From Pseudoduganella rivuli (GTDB lineage: Bacteria; Pseudomonadota; Gammaproteobacteria; Burkholderiales; Burkholderiaceae_D): a stretch of DNA of 50,584 bases. Where the stretch lies: the NCBI RefSeq assembly GCF_009674485.1, contig NZ_WKJJ01000035.1, forward strand, positions 1 through 50,584, in the 5' to 3' direction. The notes beneath the pieces are model-generated. The model did not search any database. It worked only from the letters and a program-made list of their open reading frames with translations, and was not told where the DNA came from. The position numbers were made by a program, and so were the translations under genes. Shown here in pieces: positions 14,924 to 23,855 of this stretch (position 1 is its first letter; each line of letters starts with the position of its first letter).

Positions 14924-17218
14924 GTGTCCGTCATCCGCAGCCGCAAGCACAATCCTGCCACCCAACCTCTGCTCACGCAGTCCATGCTGAACCACGCCCG
15001 GCTGAATCAGTCGCTGCTGGCGCTGGCCGCCCTCAGCCTGCCGCTGGCCGCATCGGCCCAGCAGGAAAAAACCATGTCGGAGGTGAAAGTCAATGCAGCA
15101 GCCGACGTGCCCTTCAAGGCCGACAAGGTGTCGTCACCGAAACTGACGCAACCGCTGATCGACACCACGCAAACCATCTCCGTGATTCGCAAGGAAGTGT
15201 TGCAGGAACAAGCGGCCTCGTCGCTGGTGGAAGCACTGCAAAATACGCCGGGCATCACCTTGCAGCTGGGGGAAAACGGCAATACCAGCGCCGGCGACAC
15301 GTTCCAGATGCGGGGCTTTTCCGCGCAATCGTCGATCTTTGTCGACGGTATCCGCGACCTGGGCGCCGTCACGCGCGACGTCTTCAATATCGAGCAGATT
15401 GAAGTATCGAAAGGCCCGGCGGGCGCCGATATCGGCCGTGGCGCCGCCGCCGGCTACATCAACCTGTCGTCCAAGCTGCCGCAGCGTGAAAACGCGGTAT
15501 CCGGCACGATCGGCTACAACTCCGGCGAAAAAGCCCGCGCCACCGCCGACCTGAACCGGATCATCGGCGACAACGCGGCATTCCGCCTCAACGCGATGGC
15601 GGAAGATGGCGGCCTGATGGGCCGTAAGGTCATCGACAAGCAGCGCCACGCGATTGCCCCGTCGCTCGCCTTCGGCCTGGGGACACCCACCCGCGTCTAT
15701 ATCTATTCGCAGCACGTGCGCTCGGAAGGCACGCCCGACGGCGGCATCCCGGCCATTGGCATCCAGGGCTTCAATCCAATTTTCACGGGCGCCGATGCCG
15801 CCGCCACCATGGCCATTGCCCGCTCCGCGCCGCGCGTCGGCCGCGAAGCATACTATGGCTACGGCAGCGACCATGAAAAGATGGATGCCGACATGGCGAC
15901 CGTGAAAATCGAACACGAGCTGGGCGCGAAAACCACGCTGACCAACGTTACCCGCTATGGCCGCTCCAGCATCGACCGCATCCTCACCGGCATCAATGCC
16001 ATTACCCCGACGGGCGGCGCCAACACCGCCACCTGGACCATTGCCCGCACCCGCCAGAGCGTGCTGCAGGAAAACAAGATCCTCGCCAACATCACCAACG
16101 TGGTGTCGGAATTCGCCGCCGCCGGCTTGCAGCATACAGTATCGGCCGGCCTGGAATTCATGTCGGAAGAACAGACGGGCCTGGGCCGCACGGGCCTGGG
16201 GACCACCACCGGCGCCAACCTGTACGCGCCGAATCCGAACGACGTGCTGGCCGCCTACAACCCGGTGCTGAGCGGCCAGGCCACGATCGGCAAGACCACC
16301 ACCGCCGCCGTATATGCGTTCGACACCATCAAGCTGAGCGACCAATGGCAAGTCAACGGCGGCCTGCGCTCAGAGCACTACAGCGCCGAGACACTGCAAG
16401 CGCCGGCCGTGGGCGCCACCGTCGCCGCACCGCGCGTGACCAAATCCGACAACCTGAACAGCATGAAAGCCGGCATCCTGTATAAACCGGCCGACAATGG
16501 CAGCATTTACCTGTCGTATGCAACGTCCTACCTGCCACCGGGCGGCAACAACTTCACCTTGGCGGCCGACAACGCCAACAGCAATGCCAATGCCGCGCTG
16601 GATCCGCAAAAGACCACCAACCTCGAGCTCGGCACCAAGTGGGACGTGATTGAAAAGCAGCTGGCGCTGACGGCCGCACTGTACCGCACCGATAACAAGA
16701 ATGAATTCACGCTGCAGGACGCCACCACCAACGACGTGTCGCAGCTGGGCAAACGCCGCGTGCAAGGGATCGAGCTGGGCGCGGTCGGCCAGATCACCCG
16801 CAACTGGAGCATCATCGCCGGCCTGGCCACGATGGATACCAGGATCCTGCAAGGCACCACGTTGAACAATGCGGTCGGCGCGGCCACCCGCTGGTCGCCG
16901 GACTTCACGGCAACCTTGTGGACCAGCTACAAGTGGAATGACGCGCTGAGCTTCGGCGGCGGCGTGCGCCACACGTCCGAGCAAAAACGCGTGGTCGATC
17001 CGGGCGCGAACATGGCGACCCAGAATACGCCGGCCATCCCGGCCTACACCGTGGCCGATGCCATGGCGTCGTTCAAGGTCAGCCGGAACGTCAGCCTGCA
17101 ATTGAACGTGTATAACCTGTTCGACAAATTCTATGTCGGCACGCTGAACAACGGCGGTTCGCGCGCCACTGTCGGAGCGCCCCGTTCGGCGCAGCTGACG
17201 GCGAACTTCCTGTTCTGA
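14924..17218 (+). CDS. TonB-dependent catecholate-type siderophore receptor (Fiu-like)
   Basis: Starting at the GTG at 14924, with GGAG six bases upstream, this gives 764 residues; a longer frame from 14786 would cross the Fur box and is not credible. The signal peptide ends at LPLAASAQQ (about residue 46). The plug has LTQPLIDTTQTISVIRKEVL, DTFQMRGFSAQSSIFVDGIRD and IEVSKGPAGADIGRGAAAGYINL, typical of the Fiu/PiuA group. The barrel ends with phenylalanine (LTANFLF). It should import ferric catecholate siderophores or breakdown products. It diverges from the PepSY/DUF2271/ApbE/flavoprotein genes, which could reduce the imported iron complex in the periplasm. Confidence 0.9.
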   Translation: MSVIRSRKHNPATQPLLTQSMLNHARLNQSLLALAALSLPLAASAQQEKTMSEVKVNAAADVPFKADKVSSPKLTQPLIDTTQTISVIRKEVLQEQAASSLVEALQNTPGITLQLGENGNTSAGDTFQMRGFSAQSSIFVDGIRDLGAVTRDVFNIEQIEVSKGPAGADIGRGAAAGYINLSSKLPQRENAVSGTIGYNSGEKARATADLNRIIGDNAAFRLNAMAEDGGLMGRKVIDKQRHAIAPSLAFGLGTPTRVYIYSQHVRSEGTPDGGIPAIGIQGFNPIFTGADAAATMAIARSAPRVGREAYYGYGSDHEKMDADMATVKIEHELGAKTTLTNVTRYGRSSIDRILTGINAITPTGGANTATWTIARTRQSVLQENKILANITNVVSEFAAAGLQHTVSAGLEFMSEEQTGLGRTGLGTTTGANLYAPNPNDVLAAYNPVLSGQATIGKTTTAAVYAFDTIKLSDQWQVNGGLRSEHYSAETLQAPAVGATVAAPRVTKSDNLNSMKAGILYKPADNGSIYLSYATSYLPPGGNNFTLAADNANSNANAALDPQKTTNLELGTKWDVIEKQLALTAALYRTDNKNEFTLQDATTNDVSQLGKRRVQGIELGAVGQITRNWSIIAGLATMDTRILQGTTLNNAVGAATRWSPDFTATLWTSYKWNDALSFGGGVRHTSEQKRVVDPGANMATQNTPAIPAYTVADAMASFKVSRNVSLQLNVYNLFDKFYVGTLNNGGSRATVGAPRSAQLTANFLF

Positions 17219-17226
17219 CGGGCATG

Positions 17227-17311
17227 ACCATCCCCGCACAAAGCGGGGTGGTCGTCCCCGCGCAAGCAGGGATCCATGCTGCGTATCCTGCCTGCAGCCC
17301 ATGCGGGCTGC
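17227..17311. repeat. Three successive hairpins between convergent genes
   Basis: First hairpin: CCCCGC / GCGGGG (17232-17248), extended by ACCA/TGGT. Second: CCCCGC-GCAA-GCAGGG (17256-17271), one mismatch, within a TCGTCCCCGCGCAAGC... unit that looks like a dispersed intergenic palindrome. Third: GCAGCCC / GGGCTGC (17294-17311). None has a T-tract. They may limit readthrough between the receptor gene and the KGG gene. Confidence 0.6.
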
Positions 17312-17318
17312 GGCGGAT

Positions 17319-17747
17319 TTATTGCTTGTTCTGATTATTCTGTTCGCCCTGTCGCTGGCTGCCGCCGTGCTGGCTGGCTGGCTGGCTCGATTGCGCGCCC
17401 AGGCTGTCGGCGCTGGCCTGGTTGCCGGCGGTATTCTGGCTGGCGCCACTGGCCGATGCGGTCCGTGCGCTCTGGCTGTTCTTATGGCTCATGCTGCCGG
17501 CGCGGCGCGCCTCTTCCGGCGTGAATTCATGCGCCGTGCCTTTCTGGTGGGCGGCGCGGCCGCCCTGTGCTGCAATTTCCCGCTGTCGTGCAGGGTCCAT
17601 CGATGCAAAGCCGCGGTTGCTGGTATCACCGCTCTGCTTGTTGCCTGACTTATTGTCTGACTTATTGCCGGATTGATTCCCGGCCTGGTTCCCTGACGCC
17701 GCCTCGCGTCTGCCTGCATTGTTGTCGCCTTGTTTCGATGATGCCAT
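17319..17747 (-). CDS. KGG-motif stress-induced protein
   Basis: This is a 142-residue hydrophilic protein. The middle part, about residues 44-84, has the stress-induced acidophilic-repeat (KGG) motif: GFASMDPARQREIAAQGGRA followed by AHQKGTAHEFTPEEARRAG. The flanks are low-complexity runs of Asn, Gly, Ser, Gln and Lys, probably disordered. There is no signal peptide or membrane segment. AGGAG lies six bases before the ATG at 17747; a GTG just before it is too close to the ribosome site. Such proteins accumulate in stationary phase or general stress. The upstream region holds the TAGGA-N4-TCCTA inverted repeat, which suggests control shared with the regulator at 3123. Confidence 0.82.
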   Translation of the reverse strand: MASSKQGDNNAGRREAASGNQAGNQSGNKSDNKSGNKQSGDTSNRGFASMDPARQREIAAQGGRAAHQKGTAHEFTPEEARRAGSMSHKNSQSARTASASGASQNTAGNQASADSLGAQSSQPASQHGGSQRQGEQNNQNKQ

Positions 17748-17855
17748 CACATTCTCCTCTGTTTCGTTGTACTACATTGTGGAACCCTGACTAAGCTGTC
17801 AGTAAAGCCCTTACAGGGGCGATTTCATGGTAGATCAACGCTGTTGAGGAAGACA

Positions 17856-17892
17856 TAGGACTCATGCAGCAGGCAATGTAGGAGCAGTCCTA
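17856..17892 (-). promoter_or_regulatory. TAGGA/TCCTA operator-like cluster upstream of the KGG gene
   Basis: A perfect inverted repeat TAGGA-GCAG-TCCTA covers 17879-17892. On the minus strand its second arm, TCCTAC (17883-17878), is followed after 17 bases by TCCTAT (17860-17855). The same TCCTAC-N17-TCCTAT layout stands before the RecQ-like gene at 25649-25676. Confidence 0.5.
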
Positions 17893-17913
17893 CGATGAGT
17901 GACTATCTTTTTC

Positions 17914-18579
17914 TTACGTACCGGATGTAATTTTTCCTACAGAAAAAACTGCATCACCAGCGACAACAAACACGCGGTCGCCGCCGGCCAGTCGCATGGC
18001 GTGGCCACCCGTGAAGGCGCCAAATGCAGGCAAGACCGTTCGCTGCACCCCGGCAGCAAAACAGGGCAAGCGCAACGCATCGCGCCCGTCGGACAAGCGG
18101 TACACCGGGTGGATATGGCCGGCGATCACGTGGCCGGTTCCGGCCGGGAAATCCGGGTGGTGGCAAAACGCGAACGGCGCCACGTGGTAGGGCTCATCGA
18201 CGATATCGAGCGCCAGTTGCGCGGCCGGATCGCCCGCGTGACGGTCATGGTTGCCGCGCACCACCGTGACGCGCAAACCCGCATGGCGCGCGCGCCATGC
18301 CAGCAAGGCGTCGGTGGCGGCATGGGCCGCCTGCGCATGCAGGAAGTCGCCGAGGAAGATCAGGTGCGCCACGTCCACCGCGGCCAGCGCCGCGTCGAGC
18401 GCCGCCAGGTTTTCCTGCGTCGTCCCGTGCGGCACCGGCACGCCGTGGGCGCGGAAGGCGGCGGCCTTGCCGAAGTGGATGTCGGCCACCGCCAGCAGGC
18501 GCTCGCGCGGCCAGTACAGCGCCTTGTGCGGCAACAGTTGCACCCGCTCTCCACTGAGCTCGGTTTCGTGCACGCTCAT
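17914..18579 (-). CDS. pdeM: Ligase-associated DNA damage response endonuclease PdeM
   Basis: This 221-residue calcineurin-like metallophosphoesterase has the full set of metal motifs: VADIHFGKAAAFR, FLGDFLH, VRGNHDRH, FCHHP and AGHIHP. It is the last gene of a minus-strand operon and overlaps the helicase gene by four bases (ATGA). PdeM-type enzymes always travel with an Lhr-like helicase, an ATP-dependent ligase and an MBL-fold exonuclease, which are all present here; together they are thought to process damaged DNA ends. Its exact substrate is not defined. Length and motifs are normal. Confidence 0.92.
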   Translation of the reverse strand: MSVHETELSGERVQLLPHKALYWPRERLLAVADIHFGKAAAFRAHGVPVPHGTTQENLAALDAALAAVDVAHLIFLGDFLHAQAAHAATDALLAWRARHAGLRVTVVRGNHDRHAGDPAAQLALDIVDEPYHVAPFAFCHHPDFPAGTGHVIAGHIHPVYRLSDGRDALRLPCFAAGVQRTVLPAFGAFTGGHAMRLAGGDRVFVVAGDAVFSVGKITSGT

Positions 18580-21170
18580 GCGTCCTGCTCCGGTCGCGCG
18601 GCGTGTTCCAGTTCGCGCAACATGCGTGCCACCCGGTCCGCCAGTTTTTCCGTGCTGAGTTTTTCGCGGAAGCGTTCCACCATCAGTGCAAAGCCGAACG
18701 GCGTGGCGCGCTTCACGGCGTGAAAGGCGATGGCGCGCCGCTGCAATTCCTGCAAGGTGGCGCGCAACCGGCCCAGCTCCAGTTCCTGTTCCAGCACTTC
18801 GCGCTGCGCCTGCGTCAGCAGCAGGTTGCCCGCATCGTGCTTGCGGAACACGTCGAAGAACAGCGACGACGACGCCTGCAACTGGCGCGCGCTTTTGTGC
18901 CCGCCCGGATAGCCCTGGAACACCAGTCCGGCGATGCGGGCGATGTCGCGGAAGCGGCGCTGCGACAACTCCGCCGCATTCAGGCTGGCCAGCACATGTT
19001 CCAGCAAGTGGCCGTCATCGAACAGCGGCGCGCCCGGCCAGTCGAATGCTTCGGGCGCCAGCAACTCCAGTCCGTAATCGTTGACCGAAATGGAAAACGT
19101 GGCGGGCTGCGCCTGCGCCAGGCGCCACGCCAGCAATGACGCCAGTCCCGTATGCACGGCGCGCCCGGCAAACGGATAGAGAAACAGATGGTGGCCTTCG
19201 CGCGAGCGCAGGCTCTCCACCACCGTCACATCCGGCCCCGGCAACGCGGACCAGCGCTGCTGCACGTCCAGCAAGGGACGCACCGCCAGCATTTCCGGAC
19301 CGTCGAACACGCCATGCGCTGCGCGCTGCAATTGCGCCAGCACGGCGTGCGCCAGTTCCGACGACAGCGGCATGCGTCCGCCCTGCCAGCGCGGCACCGC
19401 CCCCTTGGCGCCCTGCGCGCGCCGCACATAGGCCGTCATTTCATGCACGCGCACGAATTCCAGCACGCGGCCGCCGAACAGGAAATGGTCGCCCGGTTTC
19501 AGGCGCGCGATGAAAGCTTCCTCCACGGTGCCGAGGCGCGCGCCGCGCAGGAATTGCACGTGCATGCTGGCGTCCGCGACGATGGTGCCGATGTTCATGC
19601 GGTGGCGGCGCGCAATGGCGGCGTCGCGCACCCGCCAGACCCCCTGTTCGTCCGGCTGCACCCGATGGTATTCCGGATACGCCGTCAGGCTCTGGCCGCC
19701 GCGCGCCACGAAGTCCAGCGCCCACTGCCATTCGTCGTCCTGCAAATGGCGGTACGACCACGCGCCGCGCACTTCCGTTTTCAACGCGTCCGGCATGAAA
19801 CCGCCGCCGGCCGCGATGGTGACCAGGTGCTGCACCAGCACATCGAGCGGCTTGTCCGGCGCCATGCGCGCTTCAACGCGGCGTTCCTTGACGGCCTGCT
19901 TTGCCGCCGCCGCTTCCAGCAATTCCAGGCTATGCGTGGGCACCAGCGTCACGCGCGATACGCGCCCCGGCGCGTGGCCGGAGCGCCCGGCCCGCTGCAG
20001 CAGGCGCGCCACGCCTTTCGCGCTACCCACTTGCAGTACGCGCTCAACCGGCAGGAAATCCACGCCCAGGTCCAGGCTGGAGGTGCAGACGACCGCCTTC
20101 AACCTGCCATCCTTCAGCCCCTGCTCGACCCACTCGCGCACGGCCTTGTCCAGCGACCCGTGGTGCAGCGCCAACATTCCGGCCCAGTCCGGCCGGGCCA
20201 GCAACAGGTTCTGGTACCACAGCTCTGCCTGCGAACGGGTATTGGTGAACACCAGCGTGGCGGCGTGGCCGTCGATTTCCTCCACCACGCGGGGCAGCAT
20301 CGACAAGCCCAGGTGGCCGGCCCAAGGAAAGCGCGACGGGTGCTGCGGCACCAGCGTATCGACCACGATGTCTTTCGGCGTGGCCCCTTCGACCACGACC
20401 GCGTCGCCGGCCGCGCCGCCGGCCAGCACGTGCAATGCGCGCTCCAGGTTGCCCAGGGTGGCGGACAAGCCCCACACGGGCAGGCCGGGCCGCCAGGTGC
20501 GCAACCGCGCCAGCGCCAGTTGCACTTGCACGCCCCGCTTGTTCCCCACCAGTTCATGCCATTCATCGACCACCACCAGGTCCAGTTGCGCGCAATGTTC
20601 TTGCGCATCGGGGCGGCTCAGCATCAGCGACAGGCTTTCCGGCGTGGTCACCAGCGCTTCCGGCAGGCATTTGGCCTGGCGCGTGCGCTCGGCGGACGAC
20701 GTGTCGCCGGTGCGCGCGGCAATCGCCCATGCCGGCTGCAGGTCGTCCCCCGCCGCTTGCACGCTGCGCAGGGTGTCGGCCGCCAGCGCCCGCATCGGCG
20801 TAATCCACAATACGCGCAAGCCCCGCCGCTGGCGCCGATGCGCATCCTGCTGCGCGCCGCGCAGCATGGCGGCAAACCAGGCGGCATAAGTCTTGCCGGC
20901 GCCGGTGGTGGCGTGCAGCAGGCCGGAGCGGCCAGCCAGCACCGCTTGCCATACGTCGCGCTGGAACGGGAAGATGGTCCAGCCGCGCCGGGCGAACCAG
21001 TCTTCTGCGGCCGCCAGCGCATCCTCCGCGCGCATGCCGCTCAAGCCGGCCATGCCGCTCTTTCCCGGCGATGGCTTGTGCGCGCCCGTCGGCACCAGCG
21101 CCGGCGCGGGAAGCGCCGCCAATGCGGCGGCGGCGGCCTTGCCGCGCAACTGGCGCGCCAGCCGGCTCAT
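18576..21170 (-). CDS. Ligase-associated DEXH-box helicase, Lhr family
   Basis: This is an 864-residue superfamily-2 helicase. An N-terminal stretch of about 45 residues is Ala-rich. The Walker A motif HATTGAGKT is at 86-94, DEWH at 201-204, and the second RecA fold has LVFTNTRSQAELWYQ and the arginine-finger region LLQRAGRSGHAPG. A winged-helix and Lhr-core region follows to the C-terminus. It should unwind DNA or RNA:DNA hybrids using ATP. It overlaps the ligase gene upstream and pdeM downstream by four bases each, showing tight coupling. The start codon is fixed by the ATGA overlap. Confidence 0.93.
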   Translation of the reverse strand: MSRLARQLRGKAAAAALAALPAPALVPTGAHKPSPGKSGMAGLSGMRAEDALAAAEDWFARRGWTIFPFQRDVWQAVLAGRSGLLHATTGAGKTYAAWFAAMLRGAQQDAHRRQRRGLRVLWITPMRALAADTLRSVQAAGDDLQPAWAIAARTGDTSSAERTRQAKCLPEALVTTPESLSLMLSRPDAQEHCAQLDLVVVDEWHELVGNKRGVQVQLALARLRTWRPGLPVWGLSATLGNLERALHVLAGGAAGDAVVVEGATPKDIVVDTLVPQHPSRFPWAGHLGLSMLPRVVEEIDGHAATLVFTNTRSQAELWYQNLLLARPDWAGMLALHHGSLDKAVREWVEQGLKDGRLKAVVCTSSLDLGVDFLPVERVLQVGSAKGVARLLQRAGRSGHAPGRVSRVTLVPTHSLELLEAAAAKQAVKERRVEARMAPDKPLDVLVQHLVTIAAGGGFMPDALKTEVRGAWSYRHLQDDEWQWALDFVARGGQSLTAYPEYHRVQPDEQGVWRVRDAAIARRHRMNIGTIVADASMHVQFLRGARLGTVEEAFIARLKPGDHFLFGGRVLEFVRVHEMTAYVRRAQGAKGAVPRWQGGRMPLSSELAHAVLAQLQRAAHGVFDGPEMLAVRPLLDVQQRWSALPGPDVTVVESLRSREGHHLFLYPFAGRAVHTGLASLLAWRLAQAQPATFSISVNDYGLELLAPEAFDWPGAPLFDDGHLLEHVLASLNAAELSQRRFRDIARIAGLVFQGYPGGHKSARQLQASSSLFFDVFRKHDAGNLLLTQAQREVLEQELELGRLRATLQELQRRAIAFHAVKRATPFGFALMVERFREKLSTEKLADRVARMLRELEHAARPEQDA

Positions 21171-22801
21171 GGGGTGGGCTCCAGCAGCGCCTGCAATGTC
21201 GCCAGCGTATCGGCATCGTCCACCGTCTTGTCGGTGCGCTGGCGCAGGATGCGGGGAAAGCGCACGGCAATGCCGGACTTGTGGCGCGGCGAACGGGCGA
21301 TCCCTTCAAAGCCGATTTCAAACACCATGGTCGGCCGCACGCTGCGCACCGGGCCGAAGCGCTCGATCGTCGTGCGCCGTATGGCCTGGTCGACCGCCGC
21401 GATTTCCACGTCGGTCAGGCCGGAATACGCTTTCGCGAATGGCACCAGCTGGCGTTCGCCGTTGGCGTCATGCCCCCATACGGCAAACGTGTAGTCCGTG
21501 TACAGCGACGCGCGCCGCCCATGCCCGGCCTGGGCATAGACCAGCACCGCATCCACGCTGTACGGATCGATTTTCCACTTCCACCACGTGCCCACGTCGC
21601 GCGTGCGGCCGACGCCATAGCGCGCGTCGCGCGCCTTCAGCATCAAGCCTTCGACGCCGCGCGCGCGCGATTGCACGCGCAGCGCGGCCAGCGCTTCCCA
21701 GCTGTCGGCCACCACCAGCGGCGACAAGCGCAACGCGGGCGATGCAACTTGCCGGACCACCTGTTCCAGCAGCTCGCGGCGCTGCTGCTGCGGCAACGAT
21801 CGCACGTCGGCGCCGTCCCGTTCCAGCACGTCGTACGCCACCAGCACGGCGGGAAATTCCGCCAGCAATTTCGCGGAAACCGCCTTGCGCGCGATGCGTT
21901 TTTGCAGGTCGGCAAACGGCGCCGGCGCATCCATGCCGTCGCGCCAGACCAGGATTTCCCCGTCGATCACCGTGCCGTCCGGCAGCCGCAGCGCCGCCAG
22001 TTCCGGATAGCGGTCCGTGATCAATTCTTCGCCGCGCGACCACAGCCACACCTGTCCATCCCGCGCCACCAGTTGCGCGCGCATGCCGTCATATTTCCAT
22101 TCCGCTTGCCAGTGCCCGACGGGGCCCAGCGTGGCGGGGTCGCCGGCCAGCGGGTGCGCCAGGAAAAATGGATATGGCTGGCCGCCCCGCTGTGCGTGCT
22201 CATCGTCGTGCGGCGCCGCCGTCAACTGGAGGAATGCCGCCCCCGTCGGACGCGCGCGGCCATCGGTCCATCCCATCAGCCGTTGCGCAATGACTTTCGC
22301 ATCCACGCCGGACAGCGCGGACAGCGCCCGCGTCACCAGCAGGCGCGACACGCCGACGCGGAAGCCGCCGCCGATCAGTTTGACCAGCAGGTAGCGCTCG
22401 CGGGTTTCCAGTTGATCCAAATAGTCGAACAGCGCGGCGCGGATGGTTTCCGGCGCGGCGCCCCGCAGTGGCGCGATGCGCTGCTCGACCCACTCGGCCA
22501 GGCCCGCGTCGCTGCGCGCGCGGGGCGCGGGCAACACCAGCGCAATGGTTTCCGCCAGGTCGCCGACCGCGTGGTAGCACTCGTCGAACAGCCATGTATC
22601 GAGGCCCGCGCATTCGGTCGCATACTGGCGCAGCAATTTGACGGGGACTGCCTGGCGCGGCTTGCCGCCGGCGAGGAAATATACGGCCCATGCGGCGTTG
22701 TCCGGCGCCGCGTTGCGGAAGTATGCTTGCAGCGCGTCCAGCTTGCGCGCCGTGGACGTGGTGTCGTCCAGTTCCCCGTACAGGCGCGCGAACTCACGCA
22801 T
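21167..22801 (-). CDS. ATP-dependent DNA ligase
   Basis: This enzyme has 544 residues from the ATG at 22801. The adenylation motif AEWKYDGMRAQ holds the nucleotide-accepting K236; DGEILVWRDG, VEGLMLKARDARY and WWKWKID are further ligase motifs. An N-terminal DNA-binding domain of about 200 residues precedes the catalytic core and an OB-fold follows (about 415-544). The chosen start overlaps the exonuclease gene by eight bases (ATGCGTGA); the frame open further upstream lies inside that gene. This is an accessory ligase in addition to the NAD-dependent LigA expected elsewhere, used for repair rather than replication. Confidence 0.93.
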   Translation of the reverse strand: MREFARLYGELDDTTSTARKLDALQAYFRNAAPDNAAWAVYFLAGGKPRQAVPVKLLRQYATECAGLDTWLFDECYHAVGDLAETIALVLPAPRARSDAGLAEWVEQRIAPLRGAAPETIRAALFDYLDQLETRERYLLVKLIGGGFRVGVSRLLVTRALSALSGVDAKVIAQRLMGWTDGRARPTGAAFLQLTAAPHDDEHAQRGGQPYPFFLAHPLAGDPATLGPVGHWQAEWKYDGMRAQLVARDGQVWLWSRGEELITDRYPELAALRLPDGTVIDGEILVWRDGMDAPAPFADLQKRIARKAVSAKLLAEFPAVLVAYDVLERDGADVRSLPQQQRRELLEQVVRQVASPALRLSPLVVADSWEALAALRVQSRARGVEGLMLKARDARYGVGRTRDVGTWWKWKIDPYSVDAVLVYAQAGHGRRASLYTDYTFAVWGHDANGERQLVPFAKAYSGLTDVEIAAVDQAIRRTTIERFGPVRSVRPTMVFEIGFEGIARSPRHKSGIAVRFPRILRQRTDKTVDDADTLATLQALLEPTP

Positions 22802-23846
22802 CGGCGCCCTCTTGCCGGCCGGCGGTCTGCGCGGCGCTTTCCCCGTCGGCACCTTCCTCTTCGGCGCCGTATTCCGTTTCGAAGGCGCCCGCATCGTAGC
22901 CGTTCTGGCGCAGCCAGCGCACCATGACGGGCACCGAGCCATGGGTCACGATGATCCGCCCGGCGCCGGTCGCCTTGATCGCCGCCATCAGGCCCGGCCA
23001 GTCCGCATGGTCCGACAGCACGAAGCCCCGGTCGACGCCGCGCCGCCGGCGCGCGCCCCGCACCAGCATCCAGCCGCTGGCAAATGCATCGCTGTATTCG
23101 CCAAAGCGCCTGATCCACGGCGAGCCCGCCGCCGATGGCGGCGCCAGCACGATGGCGCGCCGCAGTTCGTCGCGCGCCACGTCGGTCACCATCCGGGTAG
23201 CCGGCAACGCCACGCCGGCGTCGCGGTAGACGCGGTTCAGCGCTTCCACCGCGCCATGGCAGACAATCGGTCCCTGCGCGGCATCCAGGCCGCTCAGCAT
23301 GCGCTGCGCCTTGCCGAACGCGTAGCCCAGCAAGACGCTGGCGCGGCCCTGCGCCGCATTGCGCGCCCACCAGGCATTGATGTCGGCGTAAATTTCCTGC
23401 TGCGGCACCCAGCGGTAAATCGGCAGGCCGAACGTGGATTCCGTGATGAAGGTGTGGCAGCGCACGGGTTCGAACGGCACGCAGGTGGCGTCCGCTTCGA
23501 CCTTGTAGTCGCCGGAGGCGACCCACACTTCGCCCCGGTATTCCATGCGGACCTGGGCGGAACCGAGCACGTGGCCGGCCGGGTGCAGCGAGATGCGCAC
23601 GCCGTTGTGCTCGACCGCGTCGCCATAGGCCAGGCCGTCGGCGGCGATGTCGCCCAGCCGCGCGCGCAGGATGCCCAGGCCCGGTTGTGCAGTCAGGTAA
23701 TGCGCATGGCCGATACGCGCGTGGTCGGAATGGGCATGGGTAATGATGGCGCGCGCGACGGGGCGCCACGGGTCGATGTAAAAGTCGCCCGGCACGCAAT
23801 ACAGTCCCTCGCTGCGCACCACCACCATATCGCCGCGGCCGCCCAT
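22794..23846 (-). CDS. Ligase-associated DNA damage response exonuclease (MBL fold)
   Basis: This 350-residue protein has the metallo-beta-lactamase motif THAHSDHARIGH with metal ligands H37, H39, D41 and H42. It also has LHPAGHVLGSAQV, SGDYKVEADATC and, in the beta-CASP part, FVLSDHADWPGL and IIVTHGS. This is the SNM1/YSH1-like group that trims DNA 5' ends. The tail after about residue 320 is acidic and probably disordered. AAGGAG lies about five bases before the start. The gene begins nine bases after the RecQ-like gene and overlaps the ligase gene, so all are one operon. Confidence 0.9.
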   Translation of the reverse strand: MGGRGDMVVVRSEGLYCVPGDFYIDPWRPVARAIITHAHSDHARIGHAHYLTAQPGLGILRARLGDIAADGLAYGDAVEHNGVRISLHPAGHVLGSAQVRMEYRGEVWVASGDYKVEADATCVPFEPVRCHTFITESTFGLPIYRWVPQQEIYADINAWWARNAAQGRASVLLGYAFGKAQRMLSGLDAAQGPIVCHGAVEALNRVYRDAGVALPATRMVTDVARDELRRAIVLAPPSAAGSPWIRRFGEYSDAFASGWMLVRGARRRRGVDRGFVLSDHADWPGLMAAIKATGAGRIIVTHGSVPVMVRWLRQNGYDAGAFETEYGAEEEGADGESAAQTAGRQEGADA

Positions 23847-23855
23847 GCGCGCTCC

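Noticed and set aside
17232..17271. CRISPR-like repeat in the hairpin series
   Set aside because: Units differ in sequence and spacing, there are only three, and no cas genes are near.
19152..21494. Plus-strand open frame of 780 codons
   Set aside because: Antisense to the Lhr-type helicase and ligase genes, both with full motifs and overlapping starts.
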